From Flavobacterium okayamense (GTDB lineage: Bacteria; Bacteroidota; Bacteroidia; Flavobacteriales; Flavobacteriaceae), in the NCBI RefSeq assembly GCF_019702945.1, contig NZ_AP024749.1, positions 744,001 through 808,000 of the forward strand: a DNA stretch of 64,000 nt. The letters are read 5' to 3'. Under the pieces are notes generated by a model. It did not search any database. It was given only the letters and a program-made list of their open reading frames with translations, and had not been told where the DNA came from. Shown here piece by piece: positions 1 to 9,600 of this stretch. A program made the position numbers and the translations under genes. Within the stretch, counting starts at the first letter, position 1, and each line of letters opens with the position of its first letter.

Positions 1-239
1 TCTTTTTGAATGGTTTTTTCTTCGTTAAAAACAAACCCCTTACTATTTGCTTGAAGTATAAATTTCTTGTCGTTAAAACTTGAATTTATTTTATCTGTTA
101 ATGCGTTAATTTTTTCATTATCAGAGTTTTTAGTCAACATAGGTTCTACCGAAGTAGAATATTCTACTTTTAAAGATTTGTAGCTCTGTGAGTAAATAGA
201 ATAGGAAATAAAAAATAAAAACAGTATAGTCTTTTTCAT
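1..239 (-). CDS. GLPGLI-like secreted protein, N-terminal part (runs off left edge)
   Basis: An open frame starts with ATG at 237-239 and continues leftward past the window edge, giving about 79 residues. The first 18 residues (MKKTILFLFFISYSIYSQ) form a clear signal peptide. The next residues resemble the N-terminal region of the two GLPGLI proteins just upstream: a short strand with a tyrosine, then a lysine-rich region ending in phenylalanines. The diagnostic GLPGLI motif would lie beyond the edge, so the family call rests on position and N-terminal similarity only. It lies 17 bases beyond a terminator hairpin, so it probably has its own weak promoter or depends on read-through. Confidence 0.55.
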   Translation of the reverse strand, partial: MKKTILFLFFISYSIYSQSYKSLKVEYSTSVEPMLTKNSDNEKINALTDKINSSFNDKKFILQANSKGFVFNEEKTIQK

Positions 240-255
240 AATTTTATAAATAAAA

Positions 256-282
256 ATCAAGGGCATTTTTCATGCCCTTGAT
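256..282 (-). terminator. Rho-independent terminator after the small secreted peptide gene
   Basis: A perfect 11-bp stem (256-266 with 272-282, core CAAGGGCAT) has a five-base loop. On the minus strand it is followed by a short T run. It lies just past the stop of the 292-513 gene. Confidence 0.8.
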
Positions 283-291
283 AATAGTTGA

Positions 292-513
292 TTAATTGTC
301 ACATAAATCGTATGCCGCCAATATAATTTGCCCTGCCTCAACGTCAGAGTATTCACAACCATGTAACGCTTCTAAATCATCTAATACTTGAAAAGAAAAT
401 GCAATACAAGGATCATTTCTTAAAACTTCAACAGATTCAATTTTTTCATTATTTGCCATACCAGCAAAAGATAAAGTCACAAGTGCAACTGCACTAAACA
501 TTAATTTCTTCAT
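292..513 (-). CDS. small secreted cysteine-containing peptide (73 aa), unknown function
   Basis: The gene encodes 73 residues. Residues 1-20 are a hydrophobic signal peptide ending AGMA, so the exported part would be about 53 residues. The mature part is acidic (many Asp and Glu) and has three cysteines at 36, 53 and 71; C71 is third from the C-terminus. Peptides with a nearly identical N-terminus are, from memory, common and multi-copy in flavobacteria, with no assigned function. It has its own terminator (256-282) and a candidate -7 box (591-598), so it is probably a single-gene unit. A disulfide-bonded periplasmic or secreted peptide is a reasonable guess only. Confidence 0.75.
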   Translation of the reverse strand: MKKLMFSAVALVTLSFAGMANNEKIESVEVLRNDPCIAFSFQVLDDLEALHGCEYSDVEAGQIILAAYDLCDN

Positions 514-590
514 TTTTTAAAATTTTGTTTTTGAAATTGTTTCTTTTTACGATTTCAATTGTTAAACATTTCATTACTGGTGCACCGTTA

Positions 591-598
591 CAAACTTA
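591..598 (-). promoter_or_regulatory. candidate -7 promoter box for the small peptide gene
   Basis: On the minus strand the octamer reads TAAGTTTG, matching the Bacteroidota TAnnTTTG box, about 78 bases upstream of the start codon. No clear -33 TTTG sits at the usual distance, so the call is tentative. Confidence 0.4.
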
Positions 599-808
599 AA
601 AGGTTTTCTTACAAAGTTGGATACAGATTTTCTATACATTTTGTTAAAGTTTCACTTTTTGTAACTTGTTGTTTTACAAAGAAAAAAGAAAATTAAGCGT
701 TAAAATTATATTGATTTTAATCGTTTTTTGTGTTTTTTAAAACAAAATAAAGTTCATTTTTATTGCATTTAATATTATAAATTAAGTTAAAGAAGTTGCC
801 TTTTTGTT

Positions 809-1540
809 TTAATCTGTCAAAGTATTTTTTAAATCAGCCATTCTTGTTCTAATGATTTCTTGATATTCCTCGTGAGAAATTAATTTCCCTTCTTTACTAA
901 ATTCGACATTAATATTTTTAGAAAGAACAATTTTATTTGCTATAAACGTCGTATTTCTATCTGTTAATTCTAAAATTAAACCCGGCAAACCAAAATAGCC
1001 TTTTGGTCCAAAAGAATAAGGTAATTCAGGACAAAACCATGCTGTAATCGTTTTTGTTTGAGTTCCTTTGCTTGTTCTATATTCAATTTCTTGTATCGCT
1101 TTATAACATATAAGTTTATCTATAAGCTTAGTTTCATTTAAAAATTTCCAATTGTTTTGAAGACTAGTATAAACTAAAAACTCTTTGTCTTTAAAAACAC
1201 CTAATGAACTTGCAGAATTATTATAATAGCTCTTATTTTCTTTTAAAACAGTTAAAATTTTATTTCTACAGTTTGCCCAAGCTATTGCAAATTTTACCTC
1301 TGAATCTTCAATAGACTCAACCAATGAGAACACTGATTCTTCTTTATTAAAAACTAATTTTAAATTAATTTTATCGCTTCCTGCAATAGCTTTTTGTTGC
1401 ATTAAATCAACTCTAGAAGATTTTTCTTTTAAAGTAGAATCAATTGCAAAAACAACTTTATAATAAACTTCTCCGCCCATTTCTTGTGAATACGAAAGAA
1501 GTTGAAAAACTAGGAAAAATAATACAATCGTTTTTTTCAT
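809..1540 (-). CDS. GLPGLI family secreted protein
   Basis: The 243-residue product opens with a signal peptide (MKKTIVLFFLVFQLLSYSQ). It carries the family hallmark near residues 170-195: AWFCPELPYSFGPKGYFG followed by LPGLILEL. Three cysteines (in ANCRN, LICYK and WFCPE) recur in the neighbouring paralogue. The GLPGLI family is a Bacteroidetes set of exported proteins of unknown biochemical role. The gene starts 21 bases after the stop of the upstream paralogue (1562-2266), so the two are probably co-transcribed. A third, partial member lies at the left edge. Confidence 0.9.
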   Translation of the reverse strand: MKKTIVLFFLVFQLLSYSQEMGGEVYYKVVFAIDSTLKEKSSRVDLMQQKAIAGSDKINLKLVFNKEESVFSLVESIEDSEVKFAIAWANCRNKILTVLKENKSYYNNSASSLGVFKDKEFLVYTSLQNNWKFLNETKLIDKLICYKAIQEIEYRTSKGTQTKTITAWFCPELPYSFGPKGYFGLPGLILELTDRNTTFIANKIVLSKNINVEFSKEGKLISHEEYQEIIRTRMADLKNTLTD

Positions 1541-1561
1541 TTCTATAATACTGAATAAAAG

Positions 1562-2266
1562 TTAATTTCTATCAAATTCTTTCATAAAAGCTTCACCCAC
1601 TTTATTTTGGTAATCTTGATCTGCAATTTTGATTCCTTTAGTTGGTAAAACAATAGGCTCATCTAGAGGTTTAAACTCGATTTTTATTGCGCCAAAAACA
1701 TTATTCCACTCTTGAAGTTCTAGAATTAAACCTGGTAAACCACCATAACCTGCTGGTCCAAATGAATAGGGTAATTCTGGGCAAAACCAAGCAATTACAG
1801 GGTGATGAAACTCTCCCTTTCCATTTATTACAATGTATTCTGAAGTAGCTTTATAACACGTATAATTATCAATTTTTTTAGTTTCATTGGTTAAAACCCA
1901 ATTTTTATTTAACGGCGAAGCTATTAAATATTTATTCTCAGTAAAAACACCTTCCTGATTATTATGATATAAAGTATCATTGTAAATAAACTTAGGTTTT
2001 ACACATCTACTTGCCATTAATACACTGGAAATATTTTGTTCACCCATTCCCATTGTTTGTATATTCTCAAACTTTGAAATTGTATCACTAAAAACCAACT
2101 TAAATTCTAAAAATTTAGCTGCTTTAATTTGCTCGGAAAATATTTTGCCTATATATGGGCTTTCTAATAATTTTTTATCTTCTAATATTTTAAAGTTATA
2201 AGTAATTGTAGCGCTTTGTGAATAGCAAATTGTATTTAATAATAAAGCTAAAATTATTTTTTTCAT
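1562..2266 (-). CDS. GLPGLI family secreted protein
   Basis: The product is 234 residues when started at the ATG at 2264-2266, which places a signal peptide (MKKIILALLLNTICYSQ) at the N-terminus. An in-frame ATG 30 bases upstream would put ten extra polar residues before it, so I prefer the inner start. The GLPGLI hallmark is present: AWFCPELPYSFGPAGYGG followed by LPGLILEL. Cysteine and tyrosine positions match those in the downstream paralogue, as expected for a tandem duplication. The two genes form a short operon. Function is unknown; export to the periplasm or cell surface is inferred from the signal peptide. Confidence 0.9.
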   Translation of the reverse strand: MKKIILALLLNTICYSQSATITYNFKILEDKKLLESPYIGKIFSEQIKAAKFLEFKLVFSDTISKFENIQTMGMGEQNISSVLMASRCVKPKFIYNDTLYHNNQEGVFTENKYLIASPLNKNWVLTNETKKIDNYTCYKATSEYIVINGKGEFHHPVIAWFCPELPYSFGPAGYGGLPGLILELQEWNNVFGAIKIEFKPLDEPIVLPTKGIKIADQDYQNKVGEAFMKEFDRN

Positions 2267-2398
2267 TTTATTCAATCTTATATGAATTGTAAACATAAAA
2301 ACTTCCTTACAAAAAGCAGATACAGAAAATATGTGTTTTTTGTTAAATTTTTATAACATTAAAAAAGTGGTTTTCGTATATTTCATAAAGAATAAAAC

Positions 2399-2430
2399 AA
2401 AAAAAGCCCTGCAAATGCAGGGCTTTTTTT
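2399..2430 (-). terminator. Rho-independent terminator after the OmpH-like gene
   Basis: The GC-rich stem AGCCCTGC pairs with GCAGGGCT around a four-base AAAT loop, with A and T runs on the two sides. It lies 19 bases past the stop of the 2449-3036 gene. The symmetry would allow it to act in both directions. Confidence 0.85.
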
Positions 2431-2448
2431 TATATCGTTTAAAGAAAA

Positions 2449-3036
2449 TTATTTTTTCTCTTCTTCCTTAGTTTCTGTAGCTTCAGCTTTTTCTTCAACA
2501 CCACCATTTGAAGCTTTAAACTCGTCGTTTAACTGTTTTAAAACTTCTTCAGTAATATCATAACCTTCTTTAGCATATAAAACTGTTGCAGCATCTCCAG
2601 TTCCGTAAATATAATCGTAACCTTGCTTTTTGCCGTAAGTTTTAATGTATTCTTTTACATCGTTGATTAATTTTGAACGAACGCTATCACTTTCAATTTG
2701 AATTTGGCGTAATAAAGCGTCTTGTTCCATCGCTAATTGTTGCTCTCTTTGTTGTAATTCGGCACCTTTTTGTTGTGCCCAAGCCATCCCTTTAATTTGT
2801 GCATTTTGTTGGAAATTAGCAGCTTCTGATTGGAATGCTTTTAATTTAGCCTCAAGCGGGCGACCCATTTCTTGAGATTTTACTTTAAATTTTGCGTCTT
2901 CATCTTTAAACTTCTCATATTTTTCCATTAATACAGCTGTATCAATATATGCAGATTTGAAAGATTCTTTTTGTTCGTTCTTGTTACAAGAAAATAAAGC
3001 TAATGCTAATCCTAAAATTAAAAGTGATTTCTTCAT
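2449..3036 (-). CDS. OmpH/Skp-family periplasmic chaperone, predicted lipoprotein
   Basis: The 195-residue product starts with a lipoprotein signal (lipobox ALFSC, lipidated Cys17). Residues 25-150 form a long charged, glutamine-rich helical region typical of the OmpH/Skp tentacles, with the usual YIDTAVLMEKY-like opening strand. A C-terminal patch (YDYIYGTGDAATVLYA) closes the Skp-like body, followed by a Glu/Lys-rich tail. Skp-type chaperones hold unfolded outer-membrane proteins in the periplasm. Lipid anchoring differs from soluble E. coli Skp but is common in Bacteroidota. It appears to be transcribed alone and has its own terminator. Confidence 0.85.
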   Translation of the reverse strand: MKKSLLILGLALALFSCNKNEQKESFKSAYIDTAVLMEKYEKFKDEDAKFKVKSQEMGRPLEAKLKAFQSEAANFQQNAQIKGMAWAQQKGAELQQREQQLAMEQDALLRQIQIESDSVRSKLINDVKEYIKTYGKKQGYDYIYGTGDAATVLYAKEGYDITEEVLKQLNDEFKASNGGVEEKAEATETKEEEKK

Positions 3037-3266
3037 TTTTATCGTTCTAATTGTTTTTTTAAAATTTTGGTAAAAATAGTAATTCCCAATTATAAAATGG
3101 AGAATTTTTACAGTATAAATATAATTTATGGTTGTTTTATTTTAAAATAATTTCTGCTTATAAAAACCGACGTAAATAAATTCGATTTAAAAGACTTTCT
3201 AAAAAACGTAACCCAAATACATACTTAAGAGGTTTTTAATCAAAACTGGATTAAATAATGCGTTTT

Positions 3267-4112
3267 TTAGTTGTTTTTGAAGACATAAATGTGTGATGAA
3301 AACTCTTTTTTGAAAATTCCGCTCAAATTTGAGCAAAAACCAATAAAAAATCCTTTTACGAAATTCATTTTACCATTTTTATGTTTTTCAGAAAGTAAGC
3401 TCACATAAAAACTGTCAAACCACATCGGTTTAACTTTTATTAATTGCATTTTATGATTTGAAAATAATTTTTGAATACCATTTTTCGAAAAATGCCATAG
3501 ATGTCTTGGCACATCATACGCAGCCCAAAATTTCTTGTAATATTTTGCATCGTACGATTTGAAATTTGGAACTGCAATAATTATCGTTCCGTTTGGCTTA
3601 CAAATTCGTTTTAATTGTTGCAATTGAAAATCTAAATCGGGTACATGTTCTAAAACATGCCACATAGTAATTACGTCAAAACTATCATCAGAAATTGATT
3701 CTAAACTTTCTGTAAAATTAACACCTTTATTTTTTGCTAATTGTTTTGCACTTTCATTTGGTTCGATTCCTAAAGTTGTCCAACCTTGATTTTTTACTTC
3801 CACTAAAAAGTCTCCAGTTCCTGCTCCAATATCTAAAAGACTTCCTTTTAGAGAATAATTATTAATTAGATTTACTTTTTGACGTATTGCATTTCTCTTT
3901 ACGAAGTGATACATTTTTTCAAAAAGAGATCTTTTCCCATCAGTATGCGAAATGTAATCTTCGCTTTCGTAATATGATGGTAATTTTTCTAAAGATGGAG
4001 TAGGAGTTGTTTTCAAAATTTCTCCTTCTTCATTTTGTAACAAAGAAAAAGATTCTCCAGAAACTGAAAAATCTTTTACGTTAATATATATGTTATTTTC
4101 TTTGAAAATCAT
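3267..4112 (-). CDS. class I SAM-dependent methyltransferase
   Basis: The product has 281 residues. Motif I (LLDIGAGTGDFLVE), near residues 92-105, is followed by an acidic post-I position (GIEPNES). A WHVLEHVPD segment and a PNGTIIIAVPN strand are characteristic of Methyltransf_23-type enzymes. The substrate cannot be read from the sequence; relatives act on lipids, quinones or sugars. The N-terminal 60 residues look like a separate cap. The gene lies downstream of mnmG on the same strand, separated by 122 bases holding a hairpin repeat and a parS-like site. Confidence 0.85.
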   Translation of the reverse strand: MIFKENNIYINVKDFSVSGESFSLLQNEEGEILKTTPTPSLEKLPSYYESEDYISHTDGKRSLFEKMYHFVKRNAIRQKVNLINNYSLKGSLLDIGAGTGDFLVEVKNQGWTTLGIEPNESAKQLAKNKGVNFTESLESISDDSFDVITMWHVLEHVPDLDFQLQQLKRICKPNGTIIIAVPNFKSYDAKYYKKFWAAYDVPRHLWHFSKNGIQKLFSNHKMQLIKVKPMWFDSFYVSLLSEKHKNGKMNFVKGFFIGFCSNLSGIFKKEFSSHIYVFKNN

Positions 4113-4130
4113 TCTTGTGTTTCTTTATTT

Positions 4131-4160
4131 GACTTATCGACTCCGCTCGAGGTGACAAAA
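4131..4160 (+). repeat. dispersed hairpin element, GACAAA-tail family (imperfect copy)
   Basis: The arrangement is G, a five-base arm ACTTA, the loop TCGACTCCGCTC, a five-base arm GAGGT and the tail GACAAAA. Four of five arm positions pair if one G-T wobble is allowed. The loop is identical to that of the copy inside gltX. The copy is intergenic, between mnmG and the methyltransferase. Confidence 0.7.
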
Positions 4161-4179
4161 TTTAGAATACTAATTACAA

Positions 4180-4195
4180 TGTTTCACGTGAAACA
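4180..4195. other. parS: parS-like site 1 (perfect palindrome)
   Basis: TGTTTCACGTGAAACA is a perfect 16-bp palindrome identical to the classical ParB-binding parS consensus. It lies between the mnmG stop and the methyltransferase start. ParB nucleates here to organise and segregate the origin region in many bacteria. Confidence 0.85.
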
Positions 4196-4234
4196 ATTTC
4201 TTTTCTCTTTATTCTTTTCTCTATTATCTAAAAC

Positions 4235-6112
4235 CTATCTACCCATATAAATTAATAAAACAGAAATATCGCTTGGAGAAACACCACTTATACGAGAAGC
4301 TTGAGCAATTGTTTTTGGACGGATTTTATTAAGTTTCTGTTTTGCTTCAATTGAAATAGATTTAATTTTATTAAAATCAAAACTATCTGGTATGATTACA
4401 TCTTCTAAACGTGTTAATTTATCTGCATGACTTTTTTCCTTCTCAATATAGCCTGAATATTTAACTTGAATTTCTGCCTGCTCAACAATTTCATCATCTA
4501 ACTGATGTTCTTCTACATAATCACGGAATTGCTTGAACTTCATAAAATCGTCAAGTTCTAATTGCGGACGGGAAAATACTTTAAACATTTTATCGGGTTG
4601 ACTCATTGGACTTGAACCTTTTTCTTCCAAAATAGGATTTGCATCAGCAGGTTTTACACTTGTCTCTTTAAAAAATTGAACAAAAGCTTCCGATTTACTT
4701 AACTTTTCTTCCATGCGATCCATACGATCTTGACTCGCTAAACCAATTGCATATCCTTTAGGTGTTAAGCGAATGTCGGCATTATCTTGTCGTAATAATG
4801 TTCTATATTCAGCACGAGAAGTAAACATACGATAAGGCTCTTCAGTTCCTTTCGTAATTAAGTCATCAATTAAAACTCCAATATATGCTTCATCTCTTTT
4901 TAAAATAAATGGATCTTGTTCTTTAACTTTTAACGCAGCATTAATTCCCGCCATCATTCCTTGAGAAGCAGCTTCTTCATAACCTGTAGTTCCATTTATT
5001 TGACCGGCAAAATATAAACCTTCAACTAACTTTGTTTCTAACGTATGTTTTAATTGTGTAGGTGGGAAGTAGTCATATTCAATAGCATAACCCGGACGGA
5101 AGAATTTTACATTCTCAAATCCAGGAACTGAACGTAAAGCTTTAAACTGAACATCTTCTGGTAACGATGTTGAAAATCCGTTTACGTAAATCTCTACAGT
5201 GTCCCAACCTTCCGGCTCAATAAATAATTGGTGTCTATCTTTATCTGCAAAACGATTAATCTTATCTTCAATCGACGGACAATATCTTGGACCAATACTT
5301 TTAATTCTTCCATTAAACATTGGACTACGATCGAAACCTTCACGAAGCAAATCGTGAACTTCTGGAGATGTATATGTCATCCAACACGAACGTTGTTTAG
5401 ATAATGGCTTCGTTACATTAGAATAGGAAAATTTATGTGGATTTACATCACCTGGTTGTTCCACCATTTTAGAATAATCTAAAGAACGCCCATCAACTCG
5501 TGGAGGCGTTCCAGTTTTCATTCTACCAGATTCGAAACCTAATTTTATTAAATCTTCTGTTATTCCGAAAGAAGCACTTTCACCTGCACGACCACCACCA
5601 AATTGTTTATCGCCAATATGAATTAATCCATTTAAAAAAGTTCCATTCGTAAGCACTACTGTCTTGCCTTTTATTTCAATTCCAAGTGAAGTTTTTACTC
5701 CAACAAGTTTTCCGTTTTCGGTTAAAATTCCCGAAACCATTTCTTGGTAAAAATCTAAATTTGGAGTTCCTTCTAACATCAAACGCCACTCTTCAGCAAA
5801 ACGCATACGATCACTTTGACAACGTGGCGACCACATTGCTGGACCTTTTGACATGTTCAACATTTTGAATTGAATGGCTGTTTTATCAGAAACAATTCCC
5901 GAATAACCACCAAGCGCATCAATCTCGCGAACGATTTGCCCTTTTGCAATTCCACCCATAGCAGGATTACAAGACATTTGTGCAATGTTTTGCAGATTCA
6001 TTGTAACCAACAGAGTTGAACAACCTAAATTTGCAGCAGCAGCAGCAGCTTCACAACCGGCATGTCCAGCGCCAACAACTATAACATCATATTGATCTTG
6101 AAATAAACTCAC
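4235..6112 (-). CDS. mnmG: tRNA uridine-5-carboxymethylaminomethyl synthesis enzyme MnmG (GidA)
   Basis: The 625-residue product matches the usual MnmG length. The FAD-binding loop GAGHAGCE is at residues 14-21, followed by the conserved [20 protein letters not shown] segment. The C-terminal helical domain ends [18 protein letters not shown]. With MnmE it installs the cmnm5 group on the wobble uridine of certain tRNAs, using FAD and folate, in the cytoplasm. The start codon is GTG at 6110-6112; no in-frame ATG fits the N-terminus. Three parS-like palindromes lie immediately upstream and one downstream. gidA often lies near the replication origin, which fits. Confidence 0.97.
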   Translation of the reverse strand: MSLFQDQYDVIVVGAGHAGCEAAAAAANLGCSTLLVTMNLQNIAQMSCNPAMGGIAKGQIVREIDALGGYSGIVSDKTAIQFKMLNMSKGPAMWSPRCQSDRMRFAEEWRLMLEGTPNLDFYQEMVSGILTENGKLVGVKTSLGIEIKGKTVVLTNGTFLNGLIHIGDKQFGGGRAGESASFGITEDLIKLGFESGRMKTGTPPRVDGRSLDYSKMVEQPGDVNPHKFSYSNVTKPLSKQRSCWMTYTSPEVHDLLREGFDRSPMFNGRIKSIGPRYCPSIEDKINRFADKDRHQLFIEPEGWDTVEIYVNGFSTSLPEDVQFKALRSVPGFENVKFFRPGYAIEYDYFPPTQLKHTLETKLVEGLYFAGQINGTTGYEEAASQGMMAGINAALKVKEQDPFILKRDEAYIGVLIDDLITKGTEEPYRMFTSRAEYRTLLRQDNADIRLTPKGYAIGLASQDRMDRMEEKLSKSEAFVQFFKETSVKPADANPILEEKGSSPMSQPDKMFKVFSRPQLELDDFMKFKQFRDYVEEHQLDDEIVEQAEIQVKYSGYIEKEKSHADKLTRLEDVIIPDSFDFNKIKSISIEAKQKLNKIRPKTIAQASRISGVSPSDISVLLIYMGR

Positions 6113-6141
6113 TTTATAAAAACTTAATTCTTATATTATAT

Positions 6142-6157
6142 AGTTCCACGTGGAACT
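6142..6157. other. parS: parS-like site 2
   Basis: AGTTCCACGTGGAACT is a perfect 16-bp palindrome with the CACGTG core of parS; only the outermost base pair departs from TGTTCCACGTGGAACA. It starts 30 bases upstream of the mnmG start codon. Confidence 0.75.
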
Positions 6158-6180
6158 TTTTATTTAAACAAAAACTTATT

Positions 6181-6196
6181 TGTTCCACGTGGAACA
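6181..6196. other. parS: parS-like site 3
   Basis: TGTTCCACGTGGAACA is a perfect 16-bp palindrome and a full match to the degenerate parS consensus TGTTNCACGTGNAACA. It starts 39 bases after the start of site 2. Confidence 0.85.
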
Positions 6197-6214
6197 AATA
6201 AAACAAAAAGATAT

Positions 6215-6634
6215 TTAATGTTTCACGTGGAACATCTTAATCTTTTCATCTTCTTTAGAGCGCATTAATTTTTCGTCACTATCAGATTTATCTTTATAAC
6301 CACAATAATGAAGGATGCCATGTATCATAACTCTTTTTAGTTCTTCAACAAATGGAACATCAAAATCTGACGCATTATCAACAACTCTTTCAATAGATAT
6401 AAAAATATCACCTTGTACTAAATTTCCTTCAGAATAATCAAAGCTTATTATATCAGTCAAAGTATCGTGATCTAAGTATTCTACATTGATTTTATATAGA
6501 TATTCGTCATCACAAAATATATAATTTACTTCACCTAAAATTTTATCTTCAGACAAAACAACATGTTCAATCCAAGTGGAAAAAATTTCTTCGTTCTCTA
6601 ATTGAAAATCTGATTCGTAATTATAAGTTATCAT
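6215..6634 (-). CDS. ybeY: rRNA maturation endoribonuclease YbeY
   Basis: The 139-residue product has the family signature at residues 105-115, HGILHYCGYKD. The usual third metal ligand His of HGxLHxxGYxH is replaced by Asp115, as I recall for other Bacteroidota YbeY. The zinc-dependent enzyme takes part in 16S rRNA 3'-end processing and ribosome quality control. The last six residues (MFHVKH) are encoded by parS-like site 4. The start codon overlaps the end of the upstream DUF4175 gene by 14 bases, so translation of the two is probably coupled. Confidence 0.95.
   Translation of the reverse strand: MITYNYESDFQLENEEIFSTWIEHVVLSEDKILGEVNYIFCDDEYLYKINVEYLDHDTLTDIISFDYSEGNLVQGDIFISIERVVDNASDFDVPFVEELKRVMIHGILHYCGYKDKSDSDEKLMRSKEDEKIKMFHVKH
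6219..6234. other. parS: parS-like site 4, overlapping the end of ybeY
   Basis: TGTTTCACGTGGAACA has one asymmetric position but matches the parS consensus. It starts 38 bases after site 3. It is read on the minus strand as the last residues of YbeY (MFHVKH), so the site is embedded in coding sequence. Confidence 0.8.
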
Positions 6635-9600
6635 TTGACTTAAAATATTCTTGAACTTTTTGATTATAATTGGGATGCAAAGGTAAGCTTTGTCTGTTTA
6701 ATATTTCTATACTATTCAAATAATCTTTTAATTGAGAAGGCAGAGGAGAAGAAGTGCCGTTAAAACTATCTTTATTTGTATTCGATTTACGCTTATTGTC
6801 TTCACCTTGTTGTTGGATTGCTTTTTCAAGTTTAAGCAACTCATGTTTTAAATTCATCATCTTATTTAAGGTCTCATTTTTAAAACCTTTGTTGATCAGT
6901 TGCTTTTCAATATCTTTCATTTGGTTCAAAGCATTTTGCCCAATACCGCCTAAACCTTCTTTTTTTAATTCTTTTTCTAAAGCATCTCTAAGTTGCTTTT
7001 GTTCTTTCAGAATATCGAGAATTTTTCCAGCATTTCCTTCTTGTCCATTTTCTCCTTCTGAACCACTTTGTCCAGATTGTCCAGGATTTTTTTCACCAGG
7101 CTTTTGTCCTTTTTGATCTCCATCTTGTTCTCCTGGTTGCATTCCTTTTTTCATTCCTTCACCTAATTCACCTTGCTTTTTTATAATATCTTTTAATTGC
7201 ATATCTCCTTGACCTCCTCCAGGTTTAGGTTTTCCTTGGCCCATTCCAGACATTTGCATTTGCATTTGTGATTGGACATTACTTAAGAAATCAGCAAGTT
7301 TGTTGGCAGAACTTAATGCAAATTGTTGATGCGAAGTTCCTTTATAAATATTATTTTCAGCAAGAACTTCAAGTGCTTTATCAATATTATAATGTACTTC
7401 ACCAACTTCTTTAAAAACTACTTCAGAAATCATAGGATTACGTAAAGCAACACTAAACAAACTATCATCAATGTGCTTGAACTGAACTTTTAAAGATTGT
7501 TGTTTTTTTAAAGCCTTATTAAACTGAAGATTTGTCTTTGAAGCTTCTTTAGTTTCTTTCATTAATTTCTCCTCGTCAAAAGAAAAGGTTAATAAATTAT
7601 CTACAATTTGTCGAAGTAATTGAGCATCTTCTTGCATCGTTTCCATACCCCCAGACATCATAGAAGCAGACATTTTTTCACCTATTTCCTTCATCTTTTC
7701 ACCAGCAGATTTTTGTTTAGGTGATGCTTTTTCTTTATTATTTTGTTCTAATTCTTCAGTGGCTTTATTTAAATCTTCTTCGATATTTTCTTGCTCTTTA
7801 TCATCAACATCCAAGTCCATTGGCCTTTTAAGACTTTCGTTTTCTTTATCCAATTGATTTAATTCTTCCTTAATATCCTCAAACTCTTTATTAATCTTTT
7901 CTTGATTTTCTTTAGAATTGTTTTGTTTATCATCTGCAAGTTTTTCTTGCTTATCACCAAGATTTTGTAATTTATCAGCTAATTGTTGTGCTTTTTGTTC
8001 CACATAGAAACGCTTAGTCAATTCAACTAATTGCTCCAAATTCATTTTTTGAGTTTTAGCATTTTGTTTTAACTTATCGGCTTTATCAAATAGTTCTTCT
8101 TTTTGAAGCTTTTTAGATAGCTCTTCTAATTCTTTAAGAAGCTCTTCATTCTTTTCAGACTCTTTTTGAAACTCCTCTAATCGTCTTTGAAGCTCTTCTT
8201 TTTGTTCGTTGTTTTCCGTTTTAAATTCTTCTAAATTCTCTTCTAAATTTTTAGAGAATTCTTTCATCAATTCTTCTTGTTTTTTTTGACGGTCGACAAA
8301 ATCTTGAATCTTCTTTTGATCTTTAAAATCTAAATTGGATTTTTCTTTATTCAACTTTTGAAGTTTATCCAATTCTGATAATTGTTTATCTTGATTTTGT
8401 AAAGACTTTTCAAGAGCATTGATATTTTCTTGCTGTTCTTGTAGTGTTTTATCTTCTTTTTCCGTTTGCGTTAACTCATAATAAGAAAAAATTGAAGATT
8501 TTGAAGATTTTGAACCATTAACTTGGTCATTATCAAACACTTCGAAGTAATAATCGTACTTTTTACCTTCTTCTAAACGTAAACCCGAAGGAAAAGTATA
8601 TACAAAACGGTCTACGAATTCAGTCTTAACGGGAAGATTAGCTCTTTTTAAAATTTCACGATTATTTACATCATAATAAACGACTTGTAGTTTCGAAAGA
8701 CCATAATCATCTGAAACATTTCCTATGATTACTTTTTCTTTTAACTTTAAACTATCTGGAGCAATTTGAGCAGAAATTGATGGAAATTGGTCTTTAATAG
8801 TTGTAATAGTATATCCTAACTTTTCATATTGCTTTACGGCACTATTGGAAGTTATAATTTGGTAATTAAAGTCAGAACGAATGCTTTTTGAAAAATTGAA
8901 TAATCCGTTAACATTTTTGAAATCATAACTATTCTCAGCTTTTAATTGAATTTCCTCAGTAGCTTTTGTAGCAATGTTCCACGTTATAAGAGTTCCTTCC
9001 GGTACAATAGCGTTTCCGTTACCTTTAATAGTTTCCGATGCCTTTCTTAAATATGATGGAAAAGTCAATCTCATTGAAAAATCAACAATTGTAGGAACAT
9101 TAACAACTTCTAAACTATAATTATTAGAAGTAATAGAGTTGGCTTCTAAATAAAAATCAGTAGAAGATTTTACACTTTCAAAAGTATATTCAAACTGACC
9201 ATTAGCATTTTTCTCTAAAAAATAACTTTCGTTATTAAAATGAATTTTAACTTGTTCAGGAACAACATTACCTTTCGTAGTAACTTTTAAAGTAAATGAT
9301 TTATTTTGTTCCACTTTTAAATCATCCGTTAGTAATTGAAAAGTAAATGGAGCAGGAGGCGCATATGCGGTTTCATAATGAACTACTCGATTTAAACTGT
9401 TTTCTAAAACCGAAGAATTTCCGGTAATATAAAACAAAACAAAAAGAAGAATAGGAATAATCGCAAATGGCAAATACTTTTTATTTCCTTTAAAATCTAT
9501 AGCATTTGAAAATGGAATGGGTTGTAAAGCATTTGCTTTTTGATCAATGGAAGCTATAAGTAGTTCCGATTGTTCATTAGTATTAGAAAGCTGAAGAAAA

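Noticed and set aside
6754..7116. 120-codon plus-strand open frame rich in Phe, Ser and Pro
   Set aside because: It is the antisense reading of the low-complexity Gln/Gly/Lys region of the DUF4175 gene.
8985..8993. Half parS word TGTTCCACG inside the DUF4175 gene (another at 9793-9801)
   Set aside because: Only nine of 16 bases match and the second arm is absent in both places, so these are probably chance coding matches.
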